A DNA stretch of 64,000 nt from contig MU602718.1 in assembly GCA_025201865.1 (NCBI GenBank), positions 1 through 64,000 of the forward strand, given 5' to 3'. Positions 32,777-41,988 of this stretch are shown here, piece by piece (position 1 is the first letter of the stretch; the number at the start of each line of letters is the position of its first letter). A program made the position numbers and the translations under genes. The DNA comes from Ramicandelaber brevisporus (taxonomy: Eukaryota; Kickxellomycota; Ramicandelaberales; Ramicandelaberaceae). The notes under the pieces were generated by a model. That model saw only the letters and a list, made by a program, of their open reading frames with translations, was not told the DNA's origin and ran no database searches.

Positions 32777-33184
32777 ATGCCAAACAAGCGGCACATACAA
32801 CTACAACTCCAACTCCAACTTCAACTACAGCTGCAACTCCAACAACGACTACGACTCTTGTGCTGTGATAAGTATATACAAACGTGTTAGAGACCCCATT
32901 CCTTCAACCCAGATATCATTCCTCAATTTTACTTTCAAACGAACATGAAAAAAAACAAAAAAGAACACAAAAACAAAGTTATTCAAAAAAGAAAGAAGGC
33001 ATAAGCGAAGTACTGCAAACGGGAAGGGACGGAAAGGACAAGGGGGAAGATTATTATGGCTACAAACAAATAAAGTGTAAAACGGAAGGCAAGATGAAGA
33101 ATGGTGAATGGTGGATGGTGAATGGCGAATGGTAAACGATGGATGTAAAATGGTTATGATAGGAAATTAGCGAATGGAATCAGG
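32777..33184. other. Intergenic region downstream of MIX23
   Basis: About 400 bp, A-rich, with CAACTCCAACT/CAACTACAACT-type trinucleotide repeats (32800-32855) and GAATGGTGAATGGTGGATGG repeats (33095-33140). No supported gene. Confidence 0.6.
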
Positions 33185-33628
33185 TTACTCCTCGTCTTCG
33201 TATATCGTGGGCAGAGGCACAGTCTTGGTCAGCACATATCTCTTCGGACCCAGTTCGAGCGTGGAGTGCTCGTCTGCGTATTTCTTGAACAAATAGTTGA
33301 ACGCGCTTCGTAGACTGCCGCCATCGCCATCAGTATTACCCGCTAGCGCCTCCTTCAGCGACCTCAGCGTGATGCCTACGTGCGCGCACTGTTTGCAGAG
33401 CTGCATTACGTCAGTTGTAAAACTTCTTTGCTGGTGGTGGTGGTGATTCTGATGCTGATGTTGAAGCTGGTGCTGGTGCTGGTGCTGGTGCTGGTGCTGG
33501 TGCTGATGCTTAGAGCCAAGAGAGCAGCTGATGCACTCCTTTGTAGTGGCGAACGGGTATCTGCTGTTGAGCAGGGACAAAGTGCAGCCAATAAGCGGTT
33601 CGGCAGAGAGCATCGTGTAAGCTGGCAT
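33185..33628 (-). CDS. Small protein with (His-Gln)n tract between two CxxC motifs
   Basis: 147 residues from ATG 33628 (the open frame extends further to a TTG but without ATG). A conserved-looking N-terminus (AEPLIGCTLSLLNSRYPFAT) leads to CISC. A hexanucleotide-encoded His-Gln run of about 30 residues then precedes CKQC and a compact C-terminal region (VGITLRSLKEAL; LRSAFNYLFKKY; LELGPKRYVLTKT), which could be a small helix-rich or winged-helix fold. The two CxxC motifs suggest zinc binding. I do not recognise the family. The non-repetitive sequence and steady frame argue that it is a real gene. Confidence 0.5.
   Translation of the reverse strand: MPAYTMLSAEPLIGCTLSLLNSRYPFATTKECISCSLGSKHQHQHQHQHQHQHQLQHQHQNHHHHQQRSFTTDVMQLCKQCAHVGITLRSLKEALAGNTDGDGGSLRSAFNYLFKKYADEHSTLELGPKRYVLTKTVPLPTIYEDEE
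33443..33514. repeat. (GCTGGT)n hexanucleotide repeat within CDS
   Basis: Tandem TGCTGG/TGATGT hexamers that encode alternating His-Gln on the minus strand in the small CxxC protein. It is likely length-variable. Confidence 0.85.
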
Positions 33629-34817
33629 GGTTGTTTGCTGGTTATCTGACGGCGGCCGGTCGTTTTTCTTCTTCTTCTTTGTCAATTTTAGTGTGTGACG
33701 GCGTATTGAATGTGTGGCAGTGGCAACGTCGGCGATAGTTTGTGACGGCTGAGGACGGCGTCAATGTCGTAGCGGAAGCTGAAGCGTATGGTGCGATGGT
33801 GCGATGGCGGTAGCGGTGGTGATAGGCGAAAAAGTACAGCAAACTACAAGGAACGAGCCGTGTGGAGTGGGAAGTGGGCGAGGGCTATTATAGCAGACTT
33901 CGCCGCGGGTCGGATGAGTAACAATCGAATGATTCAGGTAGTTTGAGCTCGAGTAGGCGGACAGAGAGCAGACAGAATAGCGTTCGCCCCACTTTGAGAA
34001 GGCGATGTGGTGGGTGCTGTGGTGGCTGAAGGGAACTGTGGAAGTCGGCTTGAATTGGGTGACTTCTGGGAACGACAAAGGAGGGGTGGGAGCTAATGAC
34101 CCGGGCCGAGCTACTATATCAATGCGATTGGTTAGTTCAGGTTTCGTTGTTTGTTGGAATGCTACATGTGCATGAGGCGCAACCGTTTTTTTGTTTATGG
34201 GAAGAGGCAGGCAAGCAGACAGGTAAGCGGGCAGGCAGGCAGACAGGCGGACAGGCAGGCGGTGGGTCGGAGTCTACTGGAGACCGTCGAAAACCCCTTC
34301 CTCTTGTTACTCACGCCTCTTTCCAGCCAGCTCCAAGCGACGCCACTATCATTCAGCTCCAAATCGGCACCAGCATGTGGTGGCGAGGTTTAGGGCGGCT
34401 GATGTGAGTTTCTTCTTTTTCTTCTTTTTCTTCTTCCTCTTCAGCTACTGGCTTCGACTGATAAAGTCGACCACGTTGAACTGTCCGTTTGCCGGACTGG
34501 AGGATGACACTTTTAGAGTGGATTACATCTTACTGGTATGTTCTTCCGTGTCCGAAAAGGAGTAGAAGAAAACGAACAGCGCAAAAAGACAATGGACTGG
34601 AACATGAGCAGCTCACCGAGTTCCGAAGAAGAAAAAGAAAAAGCAATCTCCCAAATCAATTGGACCGCTAGTCCCGGCAATCCCGTCAACTAATTAGCTA
34701 AGCAACAACAAAAAAACATAATCACAAATACTACGAATAATGCTAATACCAATTTGATTGCTAATTTCATTACTAAACAAAAAGGGTTTAATTATTATTT
34801 CTTTTATGGCTAATTGG
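33629..34817. other. Gene-free region with CAGG tetranucleotide repeat
   Basis: 1.2 kb between the small CxxC gene and NOP16. It contains a (GCAGGCAGACAG)-type tetranucleotide tract at about 34205-34262 and a TTTCTTC polypyrimidine run at 34408-34442. Short open frames here either run through these repeats or lack conserved features. A two-intron small gene was considered and rejected. Confidence 0.5.
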
Positions 34818-35642
34818 TTACAGCTCATGACCCTCTTGCAAGAACCGCTTAATACGCTTCTTGATGTTACCTTCTGTGAACTGATATGTGTTCAGTTTCA
34901 TATCCCGTGCCATTGCTCTGTAGTCGTCGCCATGCTTCTTGATTGCCTTTCTGCAGAAATCAACATCAGCCTCTGTGCTGGTCTTAATTCTGGCGCTACC
35001 ACTGGTAGCCTGTGCAATTCTCTCCAGCTCTTCTGCAACCTTAGTCTTTGGTGCGACAGCCGCAACTTGCACCTCCTCGTCCAGCCAATCCAGCAAGTCT
35101 GCACGTCCACCGCTTGTGAGTTTGACATCGCTGTTTTCAGTGTCGTCTTCATCCTCATCGGCAAGTGAGGTGATGACCTTGACAATGTTTCCCTCCTCGT
35201 CACGCTGGATCAAACCGTAGCCTTTTGGAAGTGCTCGTCTCAGCTCGGCCTCAGCCTTAGCATCTGCGTCCTCTGCCAGCATCGCCGTCTTCTCGTCATT
35301 GTCGTTTCCGGCCGCTGTCGACTGCTGCTGCTGCTGCTGGGCTGTTTTTGGGTAAATTCGTCTCTTGCTACCATCAGTGTTGATTGCAAACGGCGTGTAC
35401 GCAATCTTGGAAGCCGATGCATCGCCAATCGAGGAGTTGGCAGTGCCTCCAGCGATGGAGTTCAGCTTGGACACCAGGCCGAGCTGGCGATAGTTTTCGA
35501 TAAGCGTCTTTTTCGGGTTCCAGTTGGCTTTTACGACTGGGTCCGACTTGATCCTAACTGTGCGATTGCGGTCGGCGTTGCGGCGAGTCACCTTGCCAGT
35601 GCTGCTGTGCGCAGTTCTACGCTTGCGGATGCCGGACACCAT
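34818..35642 (-). CDS. NOP16: Ribosome biogenesis protein NOP16
   Basis: 274 residues from ATG 35642. The N-terminus (MVSGIRKRRTAHSSTGKVTRR), the segment DPVVKANWNPKKTLIENYRQLGL, and the C-terminal helices (VDFCRKAIKKHGDDYRAMARD, LNTYQFTEGNIKKRIKRFL) are the NOP16 signature. NOP16 is a nucleolar factor of pre-60S ribosome assembly. A poly-Gln run and an acidic stretch enlarge the middle; family members are usually 180-230 residues. It is divergent from the chitinase gene. Confidence 0.95.
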   Translation of the reverse strand: MVSGIRKRRTAHSSTGKVTRRNADRNRTVRIKSDPVVKANWNPKKTLIENYRQLGLVSKLNSIAGGTANSSIGDASASKIAYTPFAINTDGSKRRIYPKTAQQQQQQSTAAGNDNDEKTAMLAEDADAKAEAELRRALPKGYGLIQRDEEGNIVKVITSLADEDEDDTENSDVKLTSGGRADLLDWLDEEVQVAAVAPKTKVAEELERIAQATSGSARIKTSTEADVDFCRKAIKKHGDDYRAMARDMKLNTYQFTEGNIKKRIKRFLQEGHEL

Positions 35643-36255
35643 TTGCAGTTGAGCTCTGTTTGTATTTCTTTTCTTTTTTTATTGCTGTTCTCGATCTTTT
35701 GCGTGATTTAAAAGGGCGATTTTAATACTTGAGCGAATCTGCCAACGTGGTTGTTGTCGATGTGAAAAAAGAAAAACAATTTCCACGGTCTGTGCTAGAT
35801 TAAGCAGACATCTTTCCCAGATACACGACAGTTGGACTAGCACTTTTACGCAACTTGTATGGGCAGCCCTCGCTATCGTCACAACTGTCTGTGTCTCTGA
35901 GGGGTAAATGATCAGCAACAGCAACAAAAAAAGTATAGGAATGAATGGAGAATGAAGAATGAAGATTACTCCTTCATTTTTCGCAAATAACTGGCGGTCA
36001 CACGCACTTGCGACTATCCAGATTTAAGAGGCAGGTAAACCGTGAGAGGCCATGACAGCCTACAGTGTAGTGATCAAGTAGTGCGCATCGGCTGTAGCCC
36101 ATTCATATTTGCTGTGAAGAAAAGGGAAGACACGCCGGTGAAGACGAACTCTGGCCGCTCAACATCCACACTACGACTACAAGCACGAACTACAGCACGA
36201 ACTACAGCACGAACTACAACTACAAACTACAGTATTCTAACTCCACTTACACGAA
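35643..36255. promoter_or_regulatory. Intergenic region between divergent NOP16 and chitinase
   Basis: 613 bp. It includes a tandem ACGAACTACAGC repeat (about 36183-36225) in what should be the chitinase 5' leader, just before the ATG. No gene is supported. Confidence 0.55.
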
Positions 36256-37557
36256 ATGAGACTCTTCAGACAATTATTCACCGCGGCTGCATGTGCAACC
36301 GCCGTGGCTCTCGCATCCAGTAATCCAAACAGCAAGGTTGTTGTCGGCTACTATCCGACAAGTCAGTCAACAGCTCTCGCGAATTTTGATTACTCGCGGG
36401 TCACGCATTTGCAGTTCGCCTTTGCCTTTTTGCAAGGCGACGGTTCCATCTCGTTCGATGGCGACTGGTTCATGGACCGCATCACCAAGGCTGCGCAAGC
36501 CAAGGGAACCAAGGTCACCATCTCGGTCGGCGGCTGGACCGGTTCATACGCATTCTCGCCCGTCGTCAAATCCCCACCTCTGCGCACCAAGTTCATTGAC
36601 AATGTCGTCCGCTTCGTCGATAAACACCGTCTGAACGGCGTTGACTTGGACTGGGAGTATCCCGGCAGACGAGGCGACAACTGCAACAAGTTCGATCCGG
36701 TCAACGACACTCCGAACTTCCGGCTGTTGCTGAAGGAGCTGCGAGCAGAACTGGACAAGAAGTTTGGCACTGATGCCGACAAGCGCAAGATTATAACACT
36801 AGCGGTCTCTGTAAAGCCATTTGATGGACCTGACGGCCCACTGAAGGATGTGCGTGAATACGCCAAGTATGTGGACTTTGCGTCCATCATGGCATATGAC
36901 ATTGGCGGCGGATGGTCCAAGACAACTGCTCCGTTGGCGCCATTCCGCTACGAGCGCGGTAAGAGTGAAGCAGCTTCAGTTGTGCAGGCTGTCAACGACT
37001 GGCTCAGAGCTGGATGGCCCGCCAGCAAGCTCGTGCTCGGTGTACCACTCTACGGCCGCAGTGTGACAACCACCGTAGACATGAGCAAGGACCTCACCAA
37101 CCAGTATGTCAGCAAGATGACGAAGATGCCTCAAGGAGACAGCGAAGACGGACCACCGAACGACAAGTGTGCAGGTCCTGGCGCTGGGCTGTCCGGAGTG
37201 TGGAACTGGAAATACATGCGCTCGAAGGGGCATTTGTCTGGACCGACTACGGCCGGCGCCGGATGGGTGCGCTCCGTCGATCCGATCACAAAGACGCCGT
37301 GGCTGTTCAACCCCAGCACAAAAACCTACATCAGCTACGACGACCCAGAGAGCCTGGCGAACAAGGTGGCGTACGCGGACAAGATGGGGCTGCGCGGCAT
37401 GATGACGTGGGAGCTGCACGGCGACAACGGCGAGCTGCTGCCGGTGCTGAACAAGATCCGCGGCAGCACGTCGACCGGCCCGGAGAATGGCATTGGTCAA
37501 GGTGAGTATGACGACGGCAGTAGTGGCACGCCATTGGCTGCCGGAAGTGACGCGTAG
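36256..37557 (+). CDS. Secreted GH18 chitinase
   Basis: 433 residues from ATG 36256 with a signal peptide (MRLFRQLFTAAACATAVALASS). The GH18 barrel begins at VVGYYPTSQS; VTISVGGW is the second conserved strand; the catalytic motif GVDLDWEYPG places the D-x-D-x-E residues at D130, D132 and E134 (Glu as acid). MAYDIGG and LRGMMTWELHGD are the later barrel motifs expected in class V chitinases. It hydrolyses beta-1,4 links of chitin, for wall remodelling, nutrition or attack on chitinous hosts. There is no chitin-binding module; a short Gly/Ser/Asp tail ends the chain. The 3' half is markedly richer in G/C at third codon positions than neighbouring genes. Confidence 0.97.
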   Translation: MRLFRQLFTAAACATAVALASSNPNSKVVVGYYPTSQSTALANFDYSRVTHLQFAFAFLQGDGSISFDGDWFMDRITKAAQAKGTKVTISVGGWTGSYAFSPVVKSPPLRTKFIDNVVRFVDKHRLNGVDLDWEYPGRRGDNCNKFDPVNDTPNFRLLLKELRAELDKKFGTDADKRKIITLAVSVKPFDGPDGPLKDVREYAKYVDFASIMAYDIGGGWSKTTAPLAPFRYERGKSEAASVVQAVNDWLRAGWPASKLVLGVPLYGRSVTTTVDMSKDLTNQYVSKMTKMPQGDSEDGPPNDKCAGPGAGLSGVWNWKYMRSKGHLSGPTTAGAGWVRSVDPITKTPWLFNPSTKTYISYDDPESLANKVAYADKMGLRGMMTWELHGDNGELLPVLNKIRGSTSTGPENGIGQGEYDDGSSGTPLAAGSDA

Positions 37558-37714
37558 AATGCGGTAACATCTATAACAGCCATTTAATTCATGATAAGCT
37601 TTAATCAAAAGTTATTCAAAAGAGATACCGACATTGATGATCATTAGACAATGTCATATTAAATGTGATGAATAGCGATAATAGAAGTTCTGCAAGTATT
37701 GTCGCTGAGTCTGC

Positions 37715-39778
37715 TTAATTTATATCATCATAATCACTGTAATCACTCAGCACTAATTCGTCGCCATCATCATCACACTCGCTATTATATTGAGTTGTTG
37801 AGTTAGTAGGCTCGATACAGTTGTCAGTGGATGTGTTCAATCGAGTAATTAGAAAGCAAGAAGCTAATGAATTTGCATAAGGTAATCGCAGTACAAGAGC
37901 CGGAACTGTTGGTATTTGTTCTCCTTGATGATTATATCTTTTGTGAGCACTCTTAGTCTGAGCTGTGTAGCCGCAACATCCACAATCGGATGTAGCACAC
38001 AACCAGCCTTGAACAATGTCCTGATGATGCTGCCAATGTGGTCGACTAATTGCTGCTGCGAGATGTGAGTTTTTAGTGTGCTGATTAATGTTTGGATTGG
38101 CACTTGCGTTTACTGCACTTTCTGGCAGAGCAGAGCTGTCAATCAACTTCTCTTCATATCCATGCTTCTGTTGCAAGTGTGTGAGAAGACATTCCGGCAC
38201 CAATCGACATTTATAGCACAGAAACAGCGCAGTCGTAGTATGATATCCACATCTAGTGCCACTAATATAAAAGCCATCCACTTTTAAATACTGAATGATG
38301 CGTTGCTTCTTGGCAGTGTGTTGCCGCCGCTGCTGTTGCTGCAGCTGCTGGTTATCGTCGTCTTCACTATTAGCACGTTTATGTTTCAACGATATGCTAT
38401 GAAGCTTCAGAATGTGGTATCGAATACCAGCAACTGTATTATATAATGTATCACAATCTGAAACTGGACATGCCCATCGATCATTTGAAGACTGACGACT
38501 AAGAGTGAAAGTGTTACCATCCACATTAATCTCAACTTCCAGTTTATGTTCGCGCCAATGAGTTCTACGTTGCGCAGCTGAATTGAAGAAACGCTCGCAA
38601 TCAGGAAATTCACACCTCCACTGTCGCTTCTGACTGGATAATTCTGTGGTGTCATCCTGATTGATATCATCTTTATCCTCATCTTGAGAACTCAATCCAC
38701 TGTGACTACAATCAAGTTTGTACATGTTCATTCTGTTGTTGCTGGTCGTAACTTGGTCACTTGCTTGGTCAATACGAGTAATGAGAAAGCATGCGGTATA
38801 TGTTTTCGTATAGGCAAGGCGCAGCACAAGTGCAGGAACTGTCGAAAATTGTACACCCTGATGCACCGTGCAATTGTGCTGGTTTCTTGTCCTTTTGGTA
38901 GAACAACAATAGCCACAGTCGGATGTAATACATAACCAACCCTGAACAATATTTTGATGATGCTGTTGTCTTGGTCGGCGAATTGCTGCTGCGACAAGTG
39001 GGTTATTGGTGTGCTGATTGACACTAGGATCGGCGTTTGCATTTACTACGCTCTCAGGTAGAGCAGAGTTGCCAATTGACTTCTCATCATATCCATGCTT
39101 CTGTTGCAGATGTGTAAGTAAACATTCCGGTACCAACTTGCATTCGTGGCAAATAAACACTCCAGTCGTATTATGATAACCACAACGAATTCCATTCACG
39201 TAAAAACTATCCACATCAGCGAAATACAGTTTGTATTGAGTCACCATTCCTCGAGGTTGCTGCTGTTTATGCTGCTCCATGATACTACTATGACCTCTTC
39301 GTATATGATCATATACAGCATTAACTGTTTTGACTGTTGATATACAATCCGGAACTGGACATGGCCATCGATCTTCCAACGACTGCCGAGCCATGGTATA
39401 CCTCTTTCCAAATATAAAGCGCTCGACTTGGAGCATGTGCACAGGCTGATGTCTTCTCAGACATTTGGCCGAATTGAAACCACGACCACATCCAGGATGT
39501 TTGCAGATGAACTGTCGCTGTGTCTTGGGAGCTATTGTGAACTGGTTCTGGTCACCATCACCACTGTCATCTCCATCGTCATCATCGCTCTCTGATTTGA
39601 TGTCACTGTCTTCGCTGTCAGCTTCCGACTCAGATTCGACTTTGGTGTCAATGTCTGAGGTGAGCTGTTCGAGTTTGATACCAGCTGTTGAGAGACTCGG
39701 CTCGAGCTTGACTTTCACGTCGACTGCTGCTACTGCTGTTGTTGTTGTTGGCTCTGTCTTGATCTTCACGGTCGACAT
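37715..39778 (-). CDS. OrsD-like dual-module C2H2 zinc-finger protein, copy 2
   Basis: 687 residues from ATG 39778. The N-terminus MSTVKIKTEP, VKVKLEP, IKLEQ, DIDTKVES and IKSESDD repeats the SUMO-acceptor-like pattern of the family. Module A fingers are CKHPGC--HQPVH, CPVPDC--HIRRGH, CHECKLVPECLLTHLQQKH and CITSDC--HNCTVH. Module B fingers are CEFPDC--HWREH, CPVSDC--HILKLH, CYKCRLVPECLLTHLQQKH and CATSDC--HKRYNH. It ends in DELVLSDYSDYDDIN. It is the only full copy here on the minus strand and the only one not beside another family member. Its minus-strand 5' leader (39779-39880) matches the leaders of the other copies. Confidence 0.85.
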   Translation of the reverse strand: MSTVKIKTEPTTTTAVAAVDVKVKLEPSLSTAGIKLEQLTSDIDTKVESESEADSEDSDIKSESDDDDGDDSGDGDQNQFTIAPKTQRQFICKHPGCGRGFNSAKCLRRHQPVHMLQVERFIFGKRYTMARQSLEDRWPCPVPDCISTVKTVNAVYDHIRRGHSSIMEQHKQQQPRGMVTQYKLYFADVDSFYVNGIRCGYHNTTGVFICHECKLVPECLLTHLQQKHGYDEKSIGNSALPESVVNANADPSVNQHTNNPLVAAAIRRPRQQHHQNIVQGWLCITSDCGYCCSTKRTRNQHNCTVHQGVQFSTVPALVLRLAYTKTYTACFLITRIDQASDQVTTSNNRMNMYKLDCSHSGLSSQDEDKDDINQDDTTELSSQKRQWRCEFPDCERFFNSAAQRRTHWREHKLEVEINVDGNTFTLSRQSSNDRWACPVSDCDTLYNTVAGIRYHILKLHSISLKHKRANSEDDDNQQLQQQQRRQHTAKKQRIIQYLKVDGFYISGTRCGYHTTTALFLCYKCRLVPECLLTHLQQKHGYEEKLIDSSALPESAVNASANPNINQHTKNSHLAAAISRPHWQHHQDIVQGWLCATSDCGCCGYTAQTKSAHKRYNHQGEQIPTVPALVLRLPYANSLASCFLITRLNTSTDNCIEPTNSTTQYNSECDDDGDELVLSDYSDYDDIN

Positions 39779-40582
39779 AGCTGGCTGGGTAGATCAGTTG
39801 TTCTGTTCTGCTGCTGTTCTTTTCTGCTGTTAGTTGGTCAATCTTCTATCGAGTAGTAGTTGAGATCTCAGAGAGAGCAAACCAGTCACTTTGGTAACAA
39901 ATAACGCGAATAAAATCGACTTCATTATCCAGACTGTTATCCAGCACTGTGTGGTCAGATGATACAGTTTACGTTCAACTTGAATGACAATTGTAATGAA
40001 GATGCTGGAATACCGATCGTTACGTAAACAGCATGCATTCACCTCGACAGTTATATTGCCATTGCTTAGCAGTATGTTACACTCACTTGAATGATCTTTA
40101 TTTCATCTTTCTCTCGCCCTCCCTACTCAAATTGAACTCTTTTTTTTTACTTGATTGCGTTCCATGCTGGAATGACCTTTTTGCTGTCACAATGCCCAAT
40201 GACGTGTGGGTTGTTCCTTGAGAGTTTAACACTTTCTCCGAGCGCAGTCGCACACGTACCTTGAAACGCGTATTCGTATATCCGCGCTCACCACCATGCA
40301 CCCAGACTTTTTTTGTCCTGTTGAGCACGCACTGGGTCAGGGTTTGTTCCAGAGAAAGTACACACTGAGAGAGTGAGAGAGAGAGAAAAAGAGAAGGCGA
40401 GGGGTTGGTTGCCTTCCACGGCGTTTCTACCAGCCTCTCCTCCACCTCTCCTTCGGCATACACATCCCCTCCACCACCACCGCTTACTTTCTTGCATTTT
40501 TTGCTCATTCTGCATCGTCGCATAGCACTGCCGTTGCACAGCACAGCACGTATACCTGCATAACAAGAGTACTCTCTTTTGC
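39779..40582. promoter_or_regulatory. Intergenic region between divergent zinc-finger copy 2 and MARVEL-like gene
   Basis: 804 bp. The first 100 bp are the family 5' leader (reverse strand: GTGACTGGTTTGCTCTCTCT, then AGAAGATTGACCAACTAACA and ACAGA-type tract). A GA-run (about 40371-40400) and CT-rich stretch precede the MARVEL-like gene. No additional gene is supported. Confidence 0.55.
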
Positions 40583-41635
40583 ATGTCCCAGCTCTCAATC
40601 AACCCTTGGAGCGAGACGGCGCATAATCAACAGCTCGGAATGCCCACTTCGGTCGGTCAGGAACAATCTCAGCAGCAGCAGCAACAGCAACAGCCGTTTG
40701 TTGCTGTAACCATGCCGTCTGGATACGGCGTCGGTCCAGCTCAGGCTCTGCCAGCCGTTGCGAACCAGCATCAGATCCAGATTCCGATTCCACAGCCATC
40801 GCCAGCTCCATCGCAGCAGAGTCCACCAGCCGTTCTGCCGGTTATTGTTACCATTCAGCAACAGCCAACCATTGCCCAGAACCCACAGATGCAGCAGATG
40901 CAGCCACAGATGCAGCAGGTTGGCGTGAATCCACAGGCTAACGCATCTTCGGCCACCCTGGTCAATCAGCCAAACCAGCAGCCTGCAAAGAACCCCGCAC
41001 GTGGCGCTTCCACCAGCAGCCGGGCAGCTCCACAGCCTCTCAATGCCGCTGGTGTCCCCAGCGATGCTACTGTTGTTAACATCCCAAGCGGTCCCGCAGC
41101 CGCCGTTAAGCCCACTGGCACTAACGGCCACGAATCCGTCATTGCCCCATCTCGCCGTCGCCTCATTTGTCGCATTATCCAAACCATTGCCTCCTTCGCC
41201 TCATTTGCCATGATGATTGGCTCATACAACCGCCATGACATTGACAACCCGTTCCGTGGCACCGCTCGCGTCAACTTCCTGTACTTTGTCTCCTGTGTCT
41301 CCATGTTGGCTGGTTTGTTCTACGTATTGAACTTCTTCTACAACAAGTGGTTCCGCAAGTTCTACAACAATGTTTCGATGGCGAAGCGCTTGGTGGTCAT
41401 TAACGACATGATTGTACTGTTGCTGTGGCTCATTTCGCTGATGGTACTCGTGACGACAAACCAATGCCCGCCAGGTGGATATAGCGGATGGTGTGATTTG
41501 TACAACACGGCACTGGCGTTTGGATTCATTGCTGCATTCTCAGTTGGAGTCTGCTTCTTCTGGAACATGATCAACTTCTTTAGAGCCAAGCTGTGGAAGA
41601 AACGCCAAGCACAGACCTCAGTCCTTCCTCGTTAA
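40583..41635 (+). CDS. Four-helix MARVEL-like membrane protein with Gln/Pro-rich N-terminus
   Basis: 350 residues from ATG 40583. The first 185 residues are Gln/Pro/Ala-rich low complexity (poly-Gln, QMQQMQPQMQQ). From about 191 there are four hydrophobic helices: IICRIIQTIASF-like, FLYFVSCVSMLAGLFYVLNF, VVINDMIVLLLWLISLMVL and ALAFGFIAAFSVGVCFFWNM. A cytosolic basic end (AKLWKKRQAQ) follows. The spacing and the acidic residue in helix 3 (INDM) fit MARVEL-type proteins of plasma-membrane domains and vesicles (Nce102/synaptophysin-like group). Exact subfamily is not clear. The N-terminal tail is predicted cytosolic. Confidence 0.7.
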   Translation: MSQLSINPWSETAHNQQLGMPTSVGQEQSQQQQQQQQPFVAVTMPSGYGVGPAQALPAVANQHQIQIPIPQPSPAPSQQSPPAVLPVIVTIQQQPTIAQNPQMQQMQPQMQQVGVNPQANASSATLVNQPNQQPAKNPARGASTSSRAAPQPLNAAGVPSDATVVNIPSGPAAAVKPTGTNGHESVIAPSRRRLICRIIQTIASFASFAMMIGSYNRHDIDNPFRGTARVNFLYFVSCVSMLAGLFYVLNFFYNKWFRKFYNNVSMAKRLVVINDMIVLLLWLISLMVLVTTNQCPPGGYSGWCDLYNTALAFGFIAAFSVGVCFFWNMINFFRAKLWKKRQAQTSVLPR

Positions 41636-41988
41636 AGGTCCCCCCAATCCTCATCTCACATTCACACTCAAGCAACCAAACGCACATAACCAATAAAAAA
41701 AACCAATAAAAAACAACAAGCAACACACAAGAGTATTCGGCACTCTGCACAATTTTTCACACCATTCAGCATTTTTCACATTCTTTCCGCATACTTTACA
41801 TTTACTTTTCATTTGCATCTTTCTTCGCCATTCATCATTCTTCATTATTCTGCATATTATTTACTTCCTCATTTCTCTTTCTTTGCTTTGCTATGCACTT
41901 TGGCCAGACTTGCACCTTTTACACTCTTTAATTAAATTTTCTATCTCAATTAGTATTACTAGCTGACATAAGAAAGACTATTAATCAC
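41636..41988. other. Convergent 3' intergenic region
   Basis: 353 bp between convergent MARVEL-like and AIM32 genes. It is AT-rich with CATTCATCATTCTTCATTAT-type repeats and holds no gene. Confidence 0.6.

Noticed and set aside
34375-34671. Possible two-intron small gene starting MWWRGLGRL
   Set aside because: The first putative intron (34404-34444) is only 41 nt, all pyrimidine, and has no branch-point adenosine. The joined product has no recognisable homologue.
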